The position numbers and the translations under genes were made by a program. Shown in pieces: positions 1 through 11,835 of a DNA stretch of 64,000 bases. This DNA is from Neoechinorhynchus agilis. Its lineage: Eukaryota > Acanthocephala. A model generated the notes under the pieces. That model was not told the DNA's origin. It did not search any database and worked only from the letters and a program-made list of their open reading frames with translations. Every line of letters starts with the position of its first letter. Positions within the stretch are counted from its first letter, which is position 1. The stretch covers positions 3,596,001 to 3,660,000 of the forward strand of contig CM121341.1 in NCBI GenBank assembly GCA_051530055.1. The letters run 5' to 3'.

Positions 1-3000
1 AAGTTTCAATTTGACGAAGTTTTTTATCATGTTTCAATTATAAAATGCTGATTATCTGACCACTCCCTGAATCCAACTCTCCGTAATCACTCGTGAATTC
101 TTGTTTCGAGGAGTCCACTTTTTACCCCGAATAATTGGCTTAACCGTAAAGATTCGCTAAAACGTTCCGAACGAACTAACTCCGAACATAACAACAACAA
201 CGGAAGTTTCAATTTTGCGAAGTTTTTGATCATGTTTCAATTATAAAATGCTGATTATCTGACCACTCCCTGAATCCAACTCTCCGTAATCACTCGTGAA
301 TTCTTGTTTCGAGGAGTCCACTTTTTACCCCGAATAATTGGCTTAACCGTAAAGATTCGCTAAAACGTTCCGAACGAACTAATACCGAACATAACAACAA
401 CAACGGAAGTTTCAATTTTGCGAAGTTTTTGATCATGTTTCAATTATAAAATGCTGATTATCTGACCACTCCCTGAATCCAACTCTCCGTAATCACTCGT
501 GAATTCTTGTTTCGAGGAGTCCACATTTTACCCCGAATATTTGGCTTAACCGTAAAGATTCGCTAAAACGTTCCGAACGTACTAATTCCGAACATAACAA
601 CAACAACGGAAGTTTCAATTTTGCGAAGTTTTTTATCATGTTTCAATTATAAAATGCTGATTATCTGACCACTCCCTGAATCCAACTCTCCGTAATCACT
701 CGTGAATTCTTGTTTCGAGGAGTCCACTTTTTACCCCGAATAATTGGCTTAACCGTAAAGATTCGCTAAAACGTTCCGAACGAACTAATGCCGAACATAA
801 CAACAACGGAAGTTTCAATTTTGCGAAGTTTTTGATCATGTTTCAATTATAAAATGCTGATTATCTGACAACTCCCTGAATCCAACTCTCCGTAATCACT
901 CGTGAATTCTTGTTTCGAGGAGTCCACTTTTTACCCCGAATAATTGGCTTAACCGTAAAGATTCGCTAAAACGTTCCGAACGAACTAACTCCGAACATAA
1001 TAACAACAACGGAAGTTTCAATTTTGCGAAGTTTTTTATCATGTTTCAATTATAAAATGCTGATTATCTGACTACTCCCTGAATCCAACTCTCCGTAATC
1101 ACTCGTGAATTCTTGTTTCGAGGAGTCCACATTTTACCCCGAATAATTGGCTTAACCGTAAAGATTCGCTAAAACGTTCCGAACGAACTAATGCCGAACA
1201 TAACAACAACAACGGAAGTTTCAATTTTTCGAAGTTTTTGATCATGTTTCAATTATAAAATGCTGATTATCTGACTACTCCCTGAATCCAACTCTCCGTA
1301 ATCACTCGTGAATTCTTGTTTCGAGGAGTCCACTTTTTACCCCGAATAATTGGCTTAACCGTAAAGATTCGCTAAAACGTTCCGAACGAACTAACTCCGA
1401 ACATAACAACAACAACGGAAGTTTCAATTCTGCGAAGTTTTTGATCATCATGTTTCAATTATAAAATGCCGATTATCTGACCACTCCCTGAATCCAACTC
1501 TCCGTAATCACTCGTGAATTCTTGTTTCGAGGAGTCCACTTTTTACCCCGAATAATTGGCTTAACCGTAAAGATTCGCTAAAACGTTCCGAACGAACTAA
1601 CTCCGAACATAATAACAACAACGGAAGTTTCAATTTTGCGAAGTTTTTGATCATGTTTCAATTATAAAATGCTGATTATCTGACCAATCCCTGAATCCAA
1701 CTCCCGTAATCACTCGTGAATTCTTGTTTCGAGGAGTCCACTTTTTACCCCGAATAATTGGCTTAACCGTAAAGATTCGCTAAAACGTTCCGAACGAACT
1801 AACTCCGAACATAACAACAACAACAACGGAAGTTTCAATTTTGCGAAGTTTTTGATCATGTTTCAATTATAAAATGCTGATTATCTGACCACTCCCTGAA
1901 TCCAACTCTCCGTAATCACTCGTGAATTCTTGTTTCGAAGAGTCCACATTTTACCCCGAATAATTGGCTTAACCGTAAAGATTCGCTAAAACGTTCCCAA
2001 CGAACTAATGCCGAACATAACAACAACAACGGAAGTTTCAATTTTGCGAAGTTTTTGATCATGTTTCAATTATAAAATGCTGATTATCTGACCACTCCCT
2101 GAATCCAACTCTCCGTAATCACTCGTGAATTCTTGTTTCGAGGAGTCCACTTTTTACCCCGAATAATTGGCTTAACCGTAAATATTCGCTAAAACGTTCC
2201 GAACGAACTAATGCCGAACATAACAACAACAACGGAAGTTTCAATTTTGCGAAGTTTTTGATCATGTTTCAATTATAAAATGCTGATTATCTGACCACTC
2301 CCTGAATCCAACTCTCCGTAATCACTCGTGAATTCTTGTTTCGAGGAGTCCACTTTTTACCCCGAATAATTGGCTTAACCGTAAAGATTCGCTAAAAACG
2401 TTCCGAACGAACTAACTCCGAACATAACAACAACAACGGAAGTTTCAATTTTGCGAAGTTTTTGATCATGTTTCAATTATAAAATGCTGATTATCTGACC
2501 ACTCCCTGAATCCAACTCTCCGTAATCACTCGTGAATTCTTGCGGCTTCGAAGAGTCCACTTTTTACCCCGAATAATTGGCTTAACCGTAAAGATTCGCT
2601 AAAACGTTCCGAACGAACTAATGCCGAACATAACAACAACAACGGAAGTTTCAATTTTGCGAAGTTTTTGATCATGTTTCAATTATAAAATGCTGATTAT
2701 CTGACCACTCCCTGAATCCAACTCTCCGTAATCACTCGTGAATTCTTGTTTCGAGGAGTACACTTTTTACCCCGAATAATTGGCTTAACCGTAAAGATTC
2801 GCTAAAACGTTCCGAACGAACTAATGCCGAACATAATAACAACAACGGAAGTTTCAATTTTGCGAAGTTTTTTATCATGTTTCAATTATAAAATGCTGAT
2901 TATCTGACCACTCCCTGAATCCAACTCTCCGTAATCACTCGTGAATTCTTGTTTCGAAGAGTCCACATTTTACCCCGAATAATTGGCTTAACCGTAAAGA

Positions 3001-6000
3001 TTCGCTAAAACGTTCCGAACGAACTAATGCCGAACATAACAACAACGGAAGTTTCAATTTTGCGAAGTTTTTGATCATGTTTCAATTATAAAATGCTGAT
3101 TATCTGACCACTCCCTGAATCCAACTCTCCGTAATCACTCGTGAATTCTTGTTTCGAAGAGTCCACTTTTAACCCCGAATAATTGGCTTAACCGTAAAGA
3201 TTCGCTAAAACGTTCCGAACGAACTAATGCCGAACATAACAACAACGGAAGTTTCAATTTTGCGAAGTTTTTGATCATGTTTCAATTATAAAATGCTGAT
3301 TATCTGACTACTCCCTGAATCCAACTCTCCGTAATCACTCGTGAATTATTGTTTCGAGGAGTCTCCATTTTACCCCGAATAATTGGCTTAACCGTAAAGA
3401 TTCGCTAAAACGTTCCGAACGAACTACCGAACATAATAACAACGGAAGTTTCAATTTTGCGAAGTTTTTGATCATGTTTCAATTATAAAACGCTGATTAT
3501 CTGACCACTCCCTGAATCCAACTCTCCGCAATCACTCGTTAATTCTTGTTTCGAGGAGTCCACATTTTACCCCGAATAATTGGCTTAACCGTAAAGATTC
3601 GCTAAAACGTTCCGAACGAACTAATGCCGAACATAACAACAACAACGGAAGTTTCAATTTTGCGAAGTTTTTGATCATGTTTCAATTATAAAATGCTGAT
3701 TATCTGACCACTCCCTGAATCCAACTCTCCGTAATCATTCGTGAATTCTTGTTTCGAGGAGTCCACTTTTTGCCCCGAATAATTGGCTTAACCGTAAAGA
3801 TTCGCTAAAACGTTCCGAACGAACTAATGCCGAACATAACAACAACAACGGAAGTTTCAATTTTGCGAAGTTTTTGATCATGTTTCAATTATAAAATGCT
3901 GATTATCTGACCACTCCCTGAATCCAACTCTCCGTAATCACTCGTGAATTCTTGTTTCGAGGAGTCCACTTTTTCCCCGAATAATTGGCTTAACCGTAAA
4001 GATTCGCTAAAACGTTCCGAACGAACTAACTCCGAACATAATAACAACAACGGAAGTTTCAATTTTGCGAAGTTTTTGATCATGTTTCAATTATAAAATG
4101 CTGATTATCTGACCACTCCCTGAATCCAACTCTCCGTAATCACTCGTGAATTCTTGTTTCGAGGAGTCCACTTTTTAACCCGAATAATTGGCTTAACCGT
4201 AAAGATTCGCTAAAACGTTCCGAACGAACTAATGAACTAACTCCGAACATAACAACAACAACGGAAGTTTCAATTTTGCGAAGTTTTTGATCATGTTTCA
4301 ATTATAAAATGCTGATTATCTGACCACTCCCTGAATCCAACTCTCCGTAATCACTCGTGAATTCTTGTTTCGAGGAGTCCACTTTTACCCCGAATAATTG
4401 GCTTAACCGTAAAGATTCGCTAAAACGTTCCGAACGAACTAACTACGAACATAATAACAACAACGGAAGTTTCAATTTTGCGAAGTTTTTGATCATGTTT
4501 CAATTATAAAATGCTGATTATCTGACCACTCCCTTAATCCAACTCTCCGTAATCACTCGTGAAATTCTTGTTTCGAGGAGTCCACTTTTTACCCCGAATA
4601 ATTGGCTTAACCGTAAAGATTCGCTAAAACGTTCCGAACGAACTAACTCCGAACATAATAACAACAACGGAAGTTTCAATTTTGCGAAGTTTTTGATCAT
4701 GTTTCAATTATAAAATGCTGATTATCTGACCACTCCCTGAATCCAACTCTCCGTAATCACTCGTGAATTCTTGTTTCGAGGAGTCCATTTTTACCCCGAA
4801 TAATTGGCTTAACCGTAAAGATTCGCTAAAACGTTCCGAACGAACTAATGCCGAACATAACAACAACAACGGAAGTTTCAATTTTGCGAAGTTTTTGATC
4901 ATGTTTCAATTATAAAATGCTGATTATCTGACCACTCCCTGAATCCAACTCTCCGTAATCACTCGTGAATTCTTGTTTCGAGGAGTCCACTTTTTACCCC
5001 GAATAATTGGCTTAACCGTAAAGATTCGCTAAAACGTTCCGAACGAACTAATGCCGAACATAACAACAACAACGGAAGTTTCAATTTTGCGAAGTTTTTG
5101 ATCATGTTTCAATTATAAAATGCTGATTATCTGACCACTCCCTGAATCCAACTCTCCGTAATCACTCGTGAATTCTTGTTTCGAGGAGTCCACTAATTTT
5201 ACCCCGAATAATTGGCTTAACCGTAAAGATTCGCTAAAACGTTCCGAACGAACTAATGCCGAACATAACAACAACAACGGAAGTTTCAATTTTGCGAAGT
5301 TTTTGATCATGTTTCAATTATAAAATGCTGATTATCTGACCACTCCCTGAATCCAACTCTCCGTAATCACTCGTGAATTCTTGTTTCGAGGAGTCCACTT
5401 TTTACCCCGAATAATTGGCTTAACCGTAAAGATTCGCTAAAACGTTCCGAACGAACTAATGCCGAACATAACAACAACAACGGAAGTTTCAATTTTGCGA
5501 AGTTTTTTATCATGTTTCAATTATAAAATGCTGATTATCTGACCACTCCCTGAATCCAACTCTCCGTAATCACTCGTGAATTCTTGTTTCGAGGAGTCCA
5601 CTTTTTACCCCGAATAATTGGCTTAACCGTAAAGATTCGCTAAAACGTTCCGAACGAACTAATGCCGAACATAACAACAACAACGGAAGTTTCAATTTTG
5701 CGAAGTTTTTTATCATGTTTCAATTATAAAATGCTGATTATCTGACCACTCCCTGAATCCAACTCTCCGTAATCACTCGTGAATTCTTGTTTCGAGGAGT
5801 CCACTTTTTACCCCGAATAATTGGCTTAACCGTAAAGATTCGCTAAAACGTTCCGAACGAACTAATGCCGAACATAACAACAACAAGTTTCAATTTTGCG
5901 AAGTTTTTGATCATGTTTCAATTATAAAATGCTGATTATCTGACCACTCCCTGAATCCAACTCTCCGTAATCATCGTGAATTCTTGTTTCAATCCACTTT

Positions 6001-7474
6001 TTACCCCGAATAATTGGCTTAACCGTGATTCGCTAAAACGTTAACGAACTAATGCCGAACATAACAACAACAACGGAAGTTTCAATTTTGCGAATTTTTG
6101 ATCATGTTTCAATTATAAAATGCTCTGACCACTCCCTGAATAACTCTCCGTCGTGAATTCTTGTTTCGAGGAGTCCACTTTTTACCCCGAATAATTGGCT
6201 TAACCGTAAAGATTCGCTAAAACGTTCCGAACGAACTAATGCCGAACATAACAACAACAACGGTTTCAATTTTGCGAAGTTTTTGATCATGTTTCAATTA
6301 TAAAATGCTGATTATCTGACCACTCCCTGAATCCAACTCTCCGTAATCACTCGTGAATTCTTGTTTCGAGGAGTCCACTTTTTACCCCGAATAATTGGCT
6401 TAACCGTAAAGATTCGCTAAAACGTTCCGAACGAACTAATGCCGAACATAACAACAACAACGGAAGTTTCAATTTTGCGAAGTTTTTTATCATGTTTCAA
6501 TTATAAAATGCTGATTATCTGACCACTCCCTGAATCCAACTCTCCGTAATCACTCGTGAATTCTTGTTTCGAGGAGTCCACTTTTTACCCCGAATAATTG
6601 GCTTAACCGTAAAGATTCGCTAAAACGTTCCGAACGAACTAATGCCGAACATAACAACAACGGAAGTTTCAATTTTGCGAAGTTTTTTCATCATGTTTCA
6701 ACTTAACCGTAAAATGCTGATTATCTGACCACTCCCTGAATCCAACTCTCCGTAATCACTCGTGAATTCTTGTTTCGAGGAGTCCACTTTTTACCCCGAA
6801 TAATTGGCTTAACCGTAAAGATTCGCTAAAACGTTCCGAACGAACTAATGCCGAACATAACAACAACAACAACGGAAGTTTCAATTTTGCGAAGTTTTTT
6901 ACCCCGAATAATTGGCTTATCATGTTTCAATTATAAAATGCTGATTATCTGACCACTCCCTGAATCCAACTCTCCGTAATCACTCGTGAATTCTTGTTTC
7001 GAGGAGTCCACTTTTTACCCCGAATAATTGGCTTAACCGTAAAGATTCGCTAAAACGTTCCGAACGAACTAATGCCGAACATAACAACAACGGAAGTTTC
7101 AATTTTGCGAAGTTTTTGATCATGTTTCAATTATAAAATGCTGATTATCTGACCACTCCCTGAATCCAACTCTCCGTAATCACTCGTGAATTCTTGTTTC
7201 GAGGAGTCCACTTTTTACCCCGAATAATTGGCTTAACCGTAAAGATTCGCTAAAACGTTCCGAACGAACTAATGCCGAACATAACAACAACAACAACGGA
7301 AGTTTCAATTTTGCGAAGTTTTTTATCATGTTTCAATTATAAAATGCTGATTATCTGACCACTCCCTGAATCCAACTCTCCGTAATCACTCGTGAATTCT
7401 TGTTTCGAGGAGTCCACTTTTTACCCCGAATAATTGGCTTAACCGTAAAGATTCGCTAAAACGTTCCGAACGAA
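1..7474. repeat. Satellite A: ~204 bp tandem array
   Basis: About 36 head-to-tail copies of a unit of roughly 204 bp run from the window edge to about 7474, where the last copy breaks off mid-unit. Copies differ by single substitutions and by small changes in an ACAACAAC tract (two to four repeats). The region 5970-6270 has several short deletions. Copies near 6700 and 6900 carry short segments taken from elsewhere in the unit. Short ORFs on the minus strand recur with the same phase in several copies and follow from the repeat period; no coding role is supported. The array continues beyond the left edge, so its full size is unknown. Confidence 0.97.
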
Positions 7475-7546
7475 ACTCTCTCATGGTTGATGTTTCTATG
7501 GAAACCGGATTTTGTTTTAAAGAGTATTGTAGAATTGTGACTCCAA

Positions 7547-7825
7547 ATGTGCACAAGACCTATGCCGATAAAAGAAATCGAGATATTCCGCCGAACCCAT
7601 AGTCTCAAAGTCGGTGATTCTGAGTATTACGTAACGATGGAGTGGCATCAGGAACCAAAAGTGTATCACCTGATGGCTGCACTTCAACTTCATTTCAATG
7701 TTCCCAAATGTAATCTTCTTGTTTTCTACGACGAGCATCGATTGGATTTGTGTTTTAATGAAACTTTCTGTGAGTTGGGAGTGCCGGACGGTGCATTGTT
7801 TCATGTCCACCAGTGTCATGAATAA
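7547..7825 (+). CDS. Small protein with ubiquitin-like (beta-grasp) pattern
   Basis: A 92-residue single-exon ORF begins at the first ATG after satellite A. Residues 15-90 have the spacing of a ubiquitin-like fold: two N-terminal strands, a helix segment around VYHLMAALQLHF, a strand LLVFYDEHRL, then 'ETFCELGVPDGALFHVHQ', which resembles the family motif in which an 'L-x-E-L-G-I-x-D-G' turn precedes the last strand. No C-terminal Gly-Gly is present, so it would not be conjugated like ubiquitin. The stop codon lies inside an AATAAA signal. The next gene converges on it, with 65 bp between stops. The fold is inferred from pattern only and no family name is assigned. An upstream exon cannot be excluded. 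Confidence 0.6.
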   Translation: MCTRPMPIKEIEIFRRTHSLKVGDSEYYVTMEWHQEPKVYHLMAALQLHFNVPKCNLLVFYDEHRLDLCFNETFCELGVPDGALFHVHQCHE

Positions 7826-7826
7826 A
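7821..7826 (+). terminator. Poly(A) signal overlapping the stop codon
   Basis: AATAAA at 7821-7826 contains the TAA stop of the ubiquitin-like ORF at 7823-7825. A matching AATAAA for the convergent minus-strand gene lies at about 7878-7883, so both 3' UTRs fit in the short gap. Confidence 0.6.
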
Positions 7827-7890
7827 GCAATTCAAAGATATTTTTGTCGTGTTGGATTGCGGCTCGAACCGAATAACGTTTTATTTAAGT

Positions 7891-8332
7891 CTAAATTCCA
7901 AATTTATCCATCAGTTTCTTAGCGTTTTCTCTAAAAGCTTCGTTTTTGCTCTCAGCATCCTCAGCTTCCATTACCACTTTATTTGCACTGACACAAAGTT
8001 CTTCTACTTGAATTAAGTGCGCTTTTAAGATGCAGCGTTTCAAACGAGTAGCCGTGACAAAACCCCTTAGAGTGCATCGGATGAACACACTGCGAATATA
8101 TTGCTTCCACAAGAGCCACCTCCACTTCCTTTACTCGCTCGCTTTCTAATTTGACTTCCTGAGCAAGAATACCATCCAATGCTTCATATAACTCCTCAAG
8201 TTCCTTTTGCTTTTGAACCATTAATTCCCTTAGCGTTGAAGCATTCACTTCTTCATTCGCTTCATCTGAATTCTCGAGACCAACTGAACCGTTTTCATTC
8301 TCGTCCTCGGAGAGACGCTCGAGTTCCACCAT
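7891..8332 (-). CDS. Small acidic coiled-coil protein, two exons
   Basis: Exon 1 is 8089-8332 and exon 2 is 7891-8021. They are joined by a canonical GT-AG intron of 67 nt, giving about 124 residues. The N-terminus is acidic (rich in Glu, Asp and Asn), followed by heptad-like segments 'LRELMVQKQKELEELYEAL' and 'VEELCVSANKVVMEAEDAE' and a short C-terminal helix ending LMDKFGI. The start is the ATG at 8332. The exact junction is uncertain: other joins near 8030-8100 also keep the frame. It looks like a small subunit of a coiled-coil complex, but no family is recognised. Confidence 0.6.
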
Positions 8333-8929
8333 CTATGAAAGATTAGAGATTATTTTTAATCGTTTATGGAACATTTTAGTAATAATAACATGTTAGGATA
8401 AATGAATGTGACCACATTGATTTTGGAATGGATTACGAGTCCGGTCGGGATTAATGGTTTTTGTGAGGTTAAGTCAGTCCTCCGGTTCATTTCAGGTTAA
8501 ATAAATTTTTTAGATGATTTTAGAAACGAAGAATTTTTTGTTAAGTTTCAATATTATTCTAAAAACACGAGGATTTTTTAAAGTTTTCAAATCTCATTCT
8601 CTTTGGATCAATATCTTCTAAAGTTCTTAAGGAAAAAAATCTCATTTGTAGTAAAATTGATTTTCTGTTTCTCAAAATATTCAATAATAATTTTTGTCTC
8701 TAGTTGCAACATTTGAGAGTTACAAAAATGTTTAACAAAAAAGTGGAAAAGCGAGGATCTTTTAATGTTTTCAAATCTCATTCTCTTTGGATCAATATCT
8801 TCTAAAGTTCTTAAGGAAAAAAATTTCATTTGTAGTGAAATTGATTTTCTGTTTCTCGAAATATTCTACAATAATTTTTGTCTCGAGTTGCAACATTTGA
8901 GAGCGGAAAGGAGGGAAGTTTTCGCTGCC
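8333..8929. repeat. Intergenic stretch with a ~180 bp direct duplication
   Basis: The segments about 8581-8720 and 8761-8900 are near-identical copies, each starting with a run near 'TTTTCAAATCTCATTCTC' and separated by about 40 bp. The second copy ends just before the tRNA. Small ORFs here fall within the duplicated units and are not conserved between the copies. Nothing else is recognised between the coiled-coil gene and the tRNA. Confidence 0.8.
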
Positions 8930-9001
8930 AGGTCCCGCCGAGAGTCGAACTCGGGTCGCTGGATTCAAAGTCCAAAGTGCTAACCACTACACCACGGGAC
9001 C
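8930..9001 (-). tRNA. tRNA-Gln (anticodon TTG)
   Basis: Read on the minus strand, a complete cloverleaf can be drawn. The 7-bp acceptor stem is GGTCCCG/CGGGACC with a T discriminator. The D-arm contains the A-box sequence TGGTGTAGTGGTTAGCA. The anticodon arm is TTGGA-CTTTGAA-TCCAG, with anticodon TTG. The T-arm contains the B box GAGTTCGACTC. There is no intron. It decodes glutamine CAA codons. Confidence 0.97.
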
Positions 9002-9762
9002 TGATGAACCCATTATGATAGTCCACAATAAAGCTGCTTCTATAAAATCCCATGGACTGAATGATTTCAACGGATGAATTGACAATGCTGATTGAGACTG
9101 AAGAACGCAATAAAAAGAAGTTTTCGAAAATCATTGCTCGGAAGTCAAAATGAGTTTAAAAAATATACGATTGCATCACTTATAGGATATTTGTATTCGC
9201 AGTGAGATCAAAAAATTTAAAATTAAGACAAGCAATATTTAACATATATTAATCTTAGATAAATATTTCCAGAAAACTAAAGCGACAAATTAGTAAATTT
9301 AACGTTCCAAATGAGGCAATTTTGCGTTTTTTTAACAGACAGAAAATACTTCCATTAAGCAAAAGATTAATTGATTTAAGACATTTAAAAAGAGCAGAAA
9401 TCTAGATTTTAAAGTACAATTAAAATTTCAGGTCGTAGCTATAATACTAGCAGCGTTCTCTCGCTAGACAGTCGTGTTTATCCTCTGAGGTCGCTTCCGT
9501 CATTCGTTCAATAGTTTAGAGGCCGACTCCACGAGCGCTCCATAGGTCTCAACGCCCGTATTTTGCAACTTCCCACCGCTGATCCTACCTTGGCGGAACG
9601 CAATTTTCATCGATTCGCCACATACAAAAAGCAGCCAAGATAACGCGTCCTCGATGCCGGCAATTTTAAGAGAATAATTTAAAAAAACTAAAAGAAAATT
9701 AACTTCTTTAAAATCCCTTTTGATTTTTCAGCATAATCATCCCACATTTGCCGAACGCCTAT
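9002..9762. other. Intergenic, no gene recognised
   Basis: AT-rich DNA between the tRNA and the 3' end of mL65. A more GC-rich block at about 9430-9660 stands out from its surroundings and has no open frame of note. It could be an unrecognised non-coding RNA, but no known RNA motif was identified. Confidence 0.5.
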
Positions 9763-11657
9763 TTAATAGAAGTAAAAATTACTTGGTTTCTTGTCCGGCA
9801 ACACAATGTCGTATTTGCTTGGTAGAGGTCGTCTCGGATTTCTTGCGATCAATTCAAGTTCGTACCCATAAACGTCTCTCGGATACTTTTCACGGACAAT
9901 ATCTGCATATCTAAACATAACTTGTCCATAAAATTTTGCAAAATTGCTTCGTCCCGTAGACTTCTTCAATTTCCGGTCGTCATGCATGGACTGTTCGGTT
10001 GTATGACGGCACAATTCGTACATTTGACGGCACAAAGATCGATGTCGATCATTGGTGAGGTCACTTAGTCGGCAATAAAGATCTGCCGGAATTGTCAATC
10101 GTTCGGTTGGTTGTTGTATAGCCGAAACGATCCGATCTACACATTGTTTGTTAACGACAATTTCGTGGTTTTCATCAATAGACCATAAAGAATAGACTTG
10201 AGGGTCAAGCCAGCAACCATTAGGTCGTGCATTCGATCGAAAAAGTTGAAGACTATTCAGTTGGTAAATTGCGAATGTCCATTGTAATCCGTCGGTTAAA
10301 GCTAATCGACCCACAAATGGACGGTCCACATCGGTCCACATCGAATATCCAAGATGATAAGCTTGTGCCGTAAGTTCTGCGTTCCCAGCCAACATTGCCC
10401 AATTCTGTCTTGATTGGAATCGGAATTGACCGTCAGGATCAGATGCATCATTTAACCACCACGTTTTCCTTCGTCCACTATCCATCCCAATACTTGAGTA
10501 CACTGTGAGTAATTGGTGTCGAGATTCAAGACTGTCATCGTACCAATTCCCAGGAATTTGTTGATGAATGGTATGATCGGCAAAGATTTTATAGGAAGAT
10601 GGATGGTATGATGCTGGTGGTGGATTCGACCATCGTTGACACTCTTCTACAGACCATTGAACGAGAGGAGCATTTGAAGATTTGATTTGAGACAAAGATG
10701 ATTGTTTGAATTGGAATTCGATCACACGATCGTCCAAATGGGCTTTACCTCGTATATTGACAGATTCGAAACCTGATCGTTTCCACCAAGCTGATATAAG
10801 AGGAAAGGAGATTTTTTACTGACCATTTAAACCTCCTTTACGTAAAAGCTTCGGGATTTATAACAATCTCAGACAGTTCACTTAATGCAGGTCGCTTTAT
10901 ACTCACTAGAAATCGCATTAACTCGTTAATAAACGCAGAAACGCGTTTTTCTTTTGACTCATTTTCACGTTCTTCTCTCAAAATATCCGGCTCATATTGA
11001 TTTGAATCCAACGGTTCTGGCTGAAAATCTTTAACATAAACTTCAATGAGTTTTCTAACATGTTCAATATCCTCATCGCTTACACTCACCTCGTCTGACC
11101 AAAGTTGTTCACTTGATCGTTCAATCAAATGAGTGTTTGTAATGTGTTCAATGAAGGATCTATTTCGTGGACATGCTGTTGACGTTCGGCTATTCAATTG
11201 GTATATGGGCTTATGTGCGATGTGTGTGAAGCGTTTAAACTTCAACTTACTTAACTGGTTAAGATTAAAGTTAAGAATGTTGAGATATAGTCGGTCCTGG
11301 GATTGCGATACGACTATTAAGATGACCAAGGATAGCCATTCGTTCTGGAATCGTTACGAAATGCTTGAACCAATCCACTTGATCTTGATAAAGCCAAGCA
11401 GTCTCAGGCGACATATCTCCCCAATCGTCCAAAGTTGGAGGGTACAAAGGTTTTACAGGAGGATAATTTCTAACCAATTGTCCACCGTCTTTCGTCTCAG
11501 GACATTCATGAAACATATACGGATGCGTTTCCATTCTTCGCTTTTTTGATTGTTTATTGCCGGGGTGGTTGTACCAAGTGGCCGTTCGTAGTTGACACTT
11601 GATCGCATTTGATCGTTTCAGAAGCGAAAAGTTTATTAAAGAACAAACTGATGGCAT
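9763..11657 (-). CDS. MRPS30: Mitochondrial large ribosomal subunit protein mL65 (MRPS30/PDCD9 family)
   Basis: Structural protein of the animal mitochondrial ribosome. The C-terminal part aligns well with MRPS30 as remembered: residues reading 'LGYSMWTDVDRPFVGRLALT' and 'QLNSLQLF', and the WWKRSGF segment followed by GKAHLDDRVIEF. The N-terminus starts at the ATG at 11657, is basic as expected for a mitochondrial presequence, and has the family's YPP motif (NYPPVKPLYPP). Three exons are proposed: 11325-11657, 10843-11242 and 9763-10796, 588 residues in total. Neither intron has a satisfactory GT-AG solution; both are bounded by short inverted repeats and are listed separately. A canonical join from 'TTA A|GTGAAC' to 'ATCAG|CT' also keeps the frame at intron 2 but deletes about 13 residues of a conserved strand region. 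Family identity is firm; exon borders are less so. Confidence 0.85.
10797..10842 (-). other. Candidate hairpin intron (mL65, intron 2)
   Basis: Insert of 46 nt. Read on the minus strand it begins CGT, then arm AAAGGAGGTTT, and ends with arm AAATCTCCTTT followed by CCTCTTA. The arms pair over 11 bp with one G-U. The plain GT-AG choice (AC|GTAAAG to ATCAG|CT) is out of frame by one base. Removing 10797-10842 gives the reading NPEAF-ISA-WWKRSGF in one frame. Confidence 0.6.
11243..11324 (-). other. Candidate hairpin intron (mL65, intron 1)
   Basis: Insert of 82 nt. On the minus strand it begins CAT then CTTAA(T), and ends (G)TTAAG then TAAGTTG. The outer stem is short (5-6 bp), but an inner ATAGTCG/CGACTAT pair of 7 bp extends it. 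GT donors near the exon end are all phase 1, and no phase-1 AG acceptor exists in the downstream exon. The proposed join gives ERMAILG-KFKRF, close to the EKLRILTKMQF region of the human family member. Confidence 0.45.
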
Positions 11658-11809
11658 ATATCTGGAATGCAGTCTTCTAATTTTCTTAAATTGAATATTC
11701 GAAGCAAAAAAAAATTATTCAGAACATTTCTACACTCATTTCATCTATAATGAATTACTTTAAAACTGAGAAATGCAAAACCGGACAAAAGTATTTCAGC
11801 TCACAAGAA

Positions 11810-11815
11810 TTTATT
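11810..11815 (-). terminator. Poly(A) signal of the Rpn13 gene
   Basis: AATAAA on the minus strand about 20 nt beyond the Rpn13 stop codon at 11836. Confidence 0.55.
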
Positions 11816-11835
11816 CGTCTACTATAAAGTTGAGC

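Noticed and set aside
3889-6290. Repeated minus-strand ORFs starting MIKNFAKLKLPLLLLCS in satellite A
   Set aside because: The frame recurs only because of the repeat period; most copies are interrupted and none has gene context.
1-7474. CRISPR-like array
   Set aside because: No short repeats with unique spacers; whole ~204 bp units are repeated, and the genome is eukaryotic.
8021-8089. Hairpin intron in the coiled-coil gene (GCAGTGT/ACGCTGC)
   Set aside because: A canonical T|GTGTTC to AAAAG join is in frame; the stem fits the 3/7 spacing poorly.
9430-9660. Structured RNA such as RNase P or MRP RNA
   Set aside because: Only elevated GC was seen; conserved motifs of these RNAs could not be placed.
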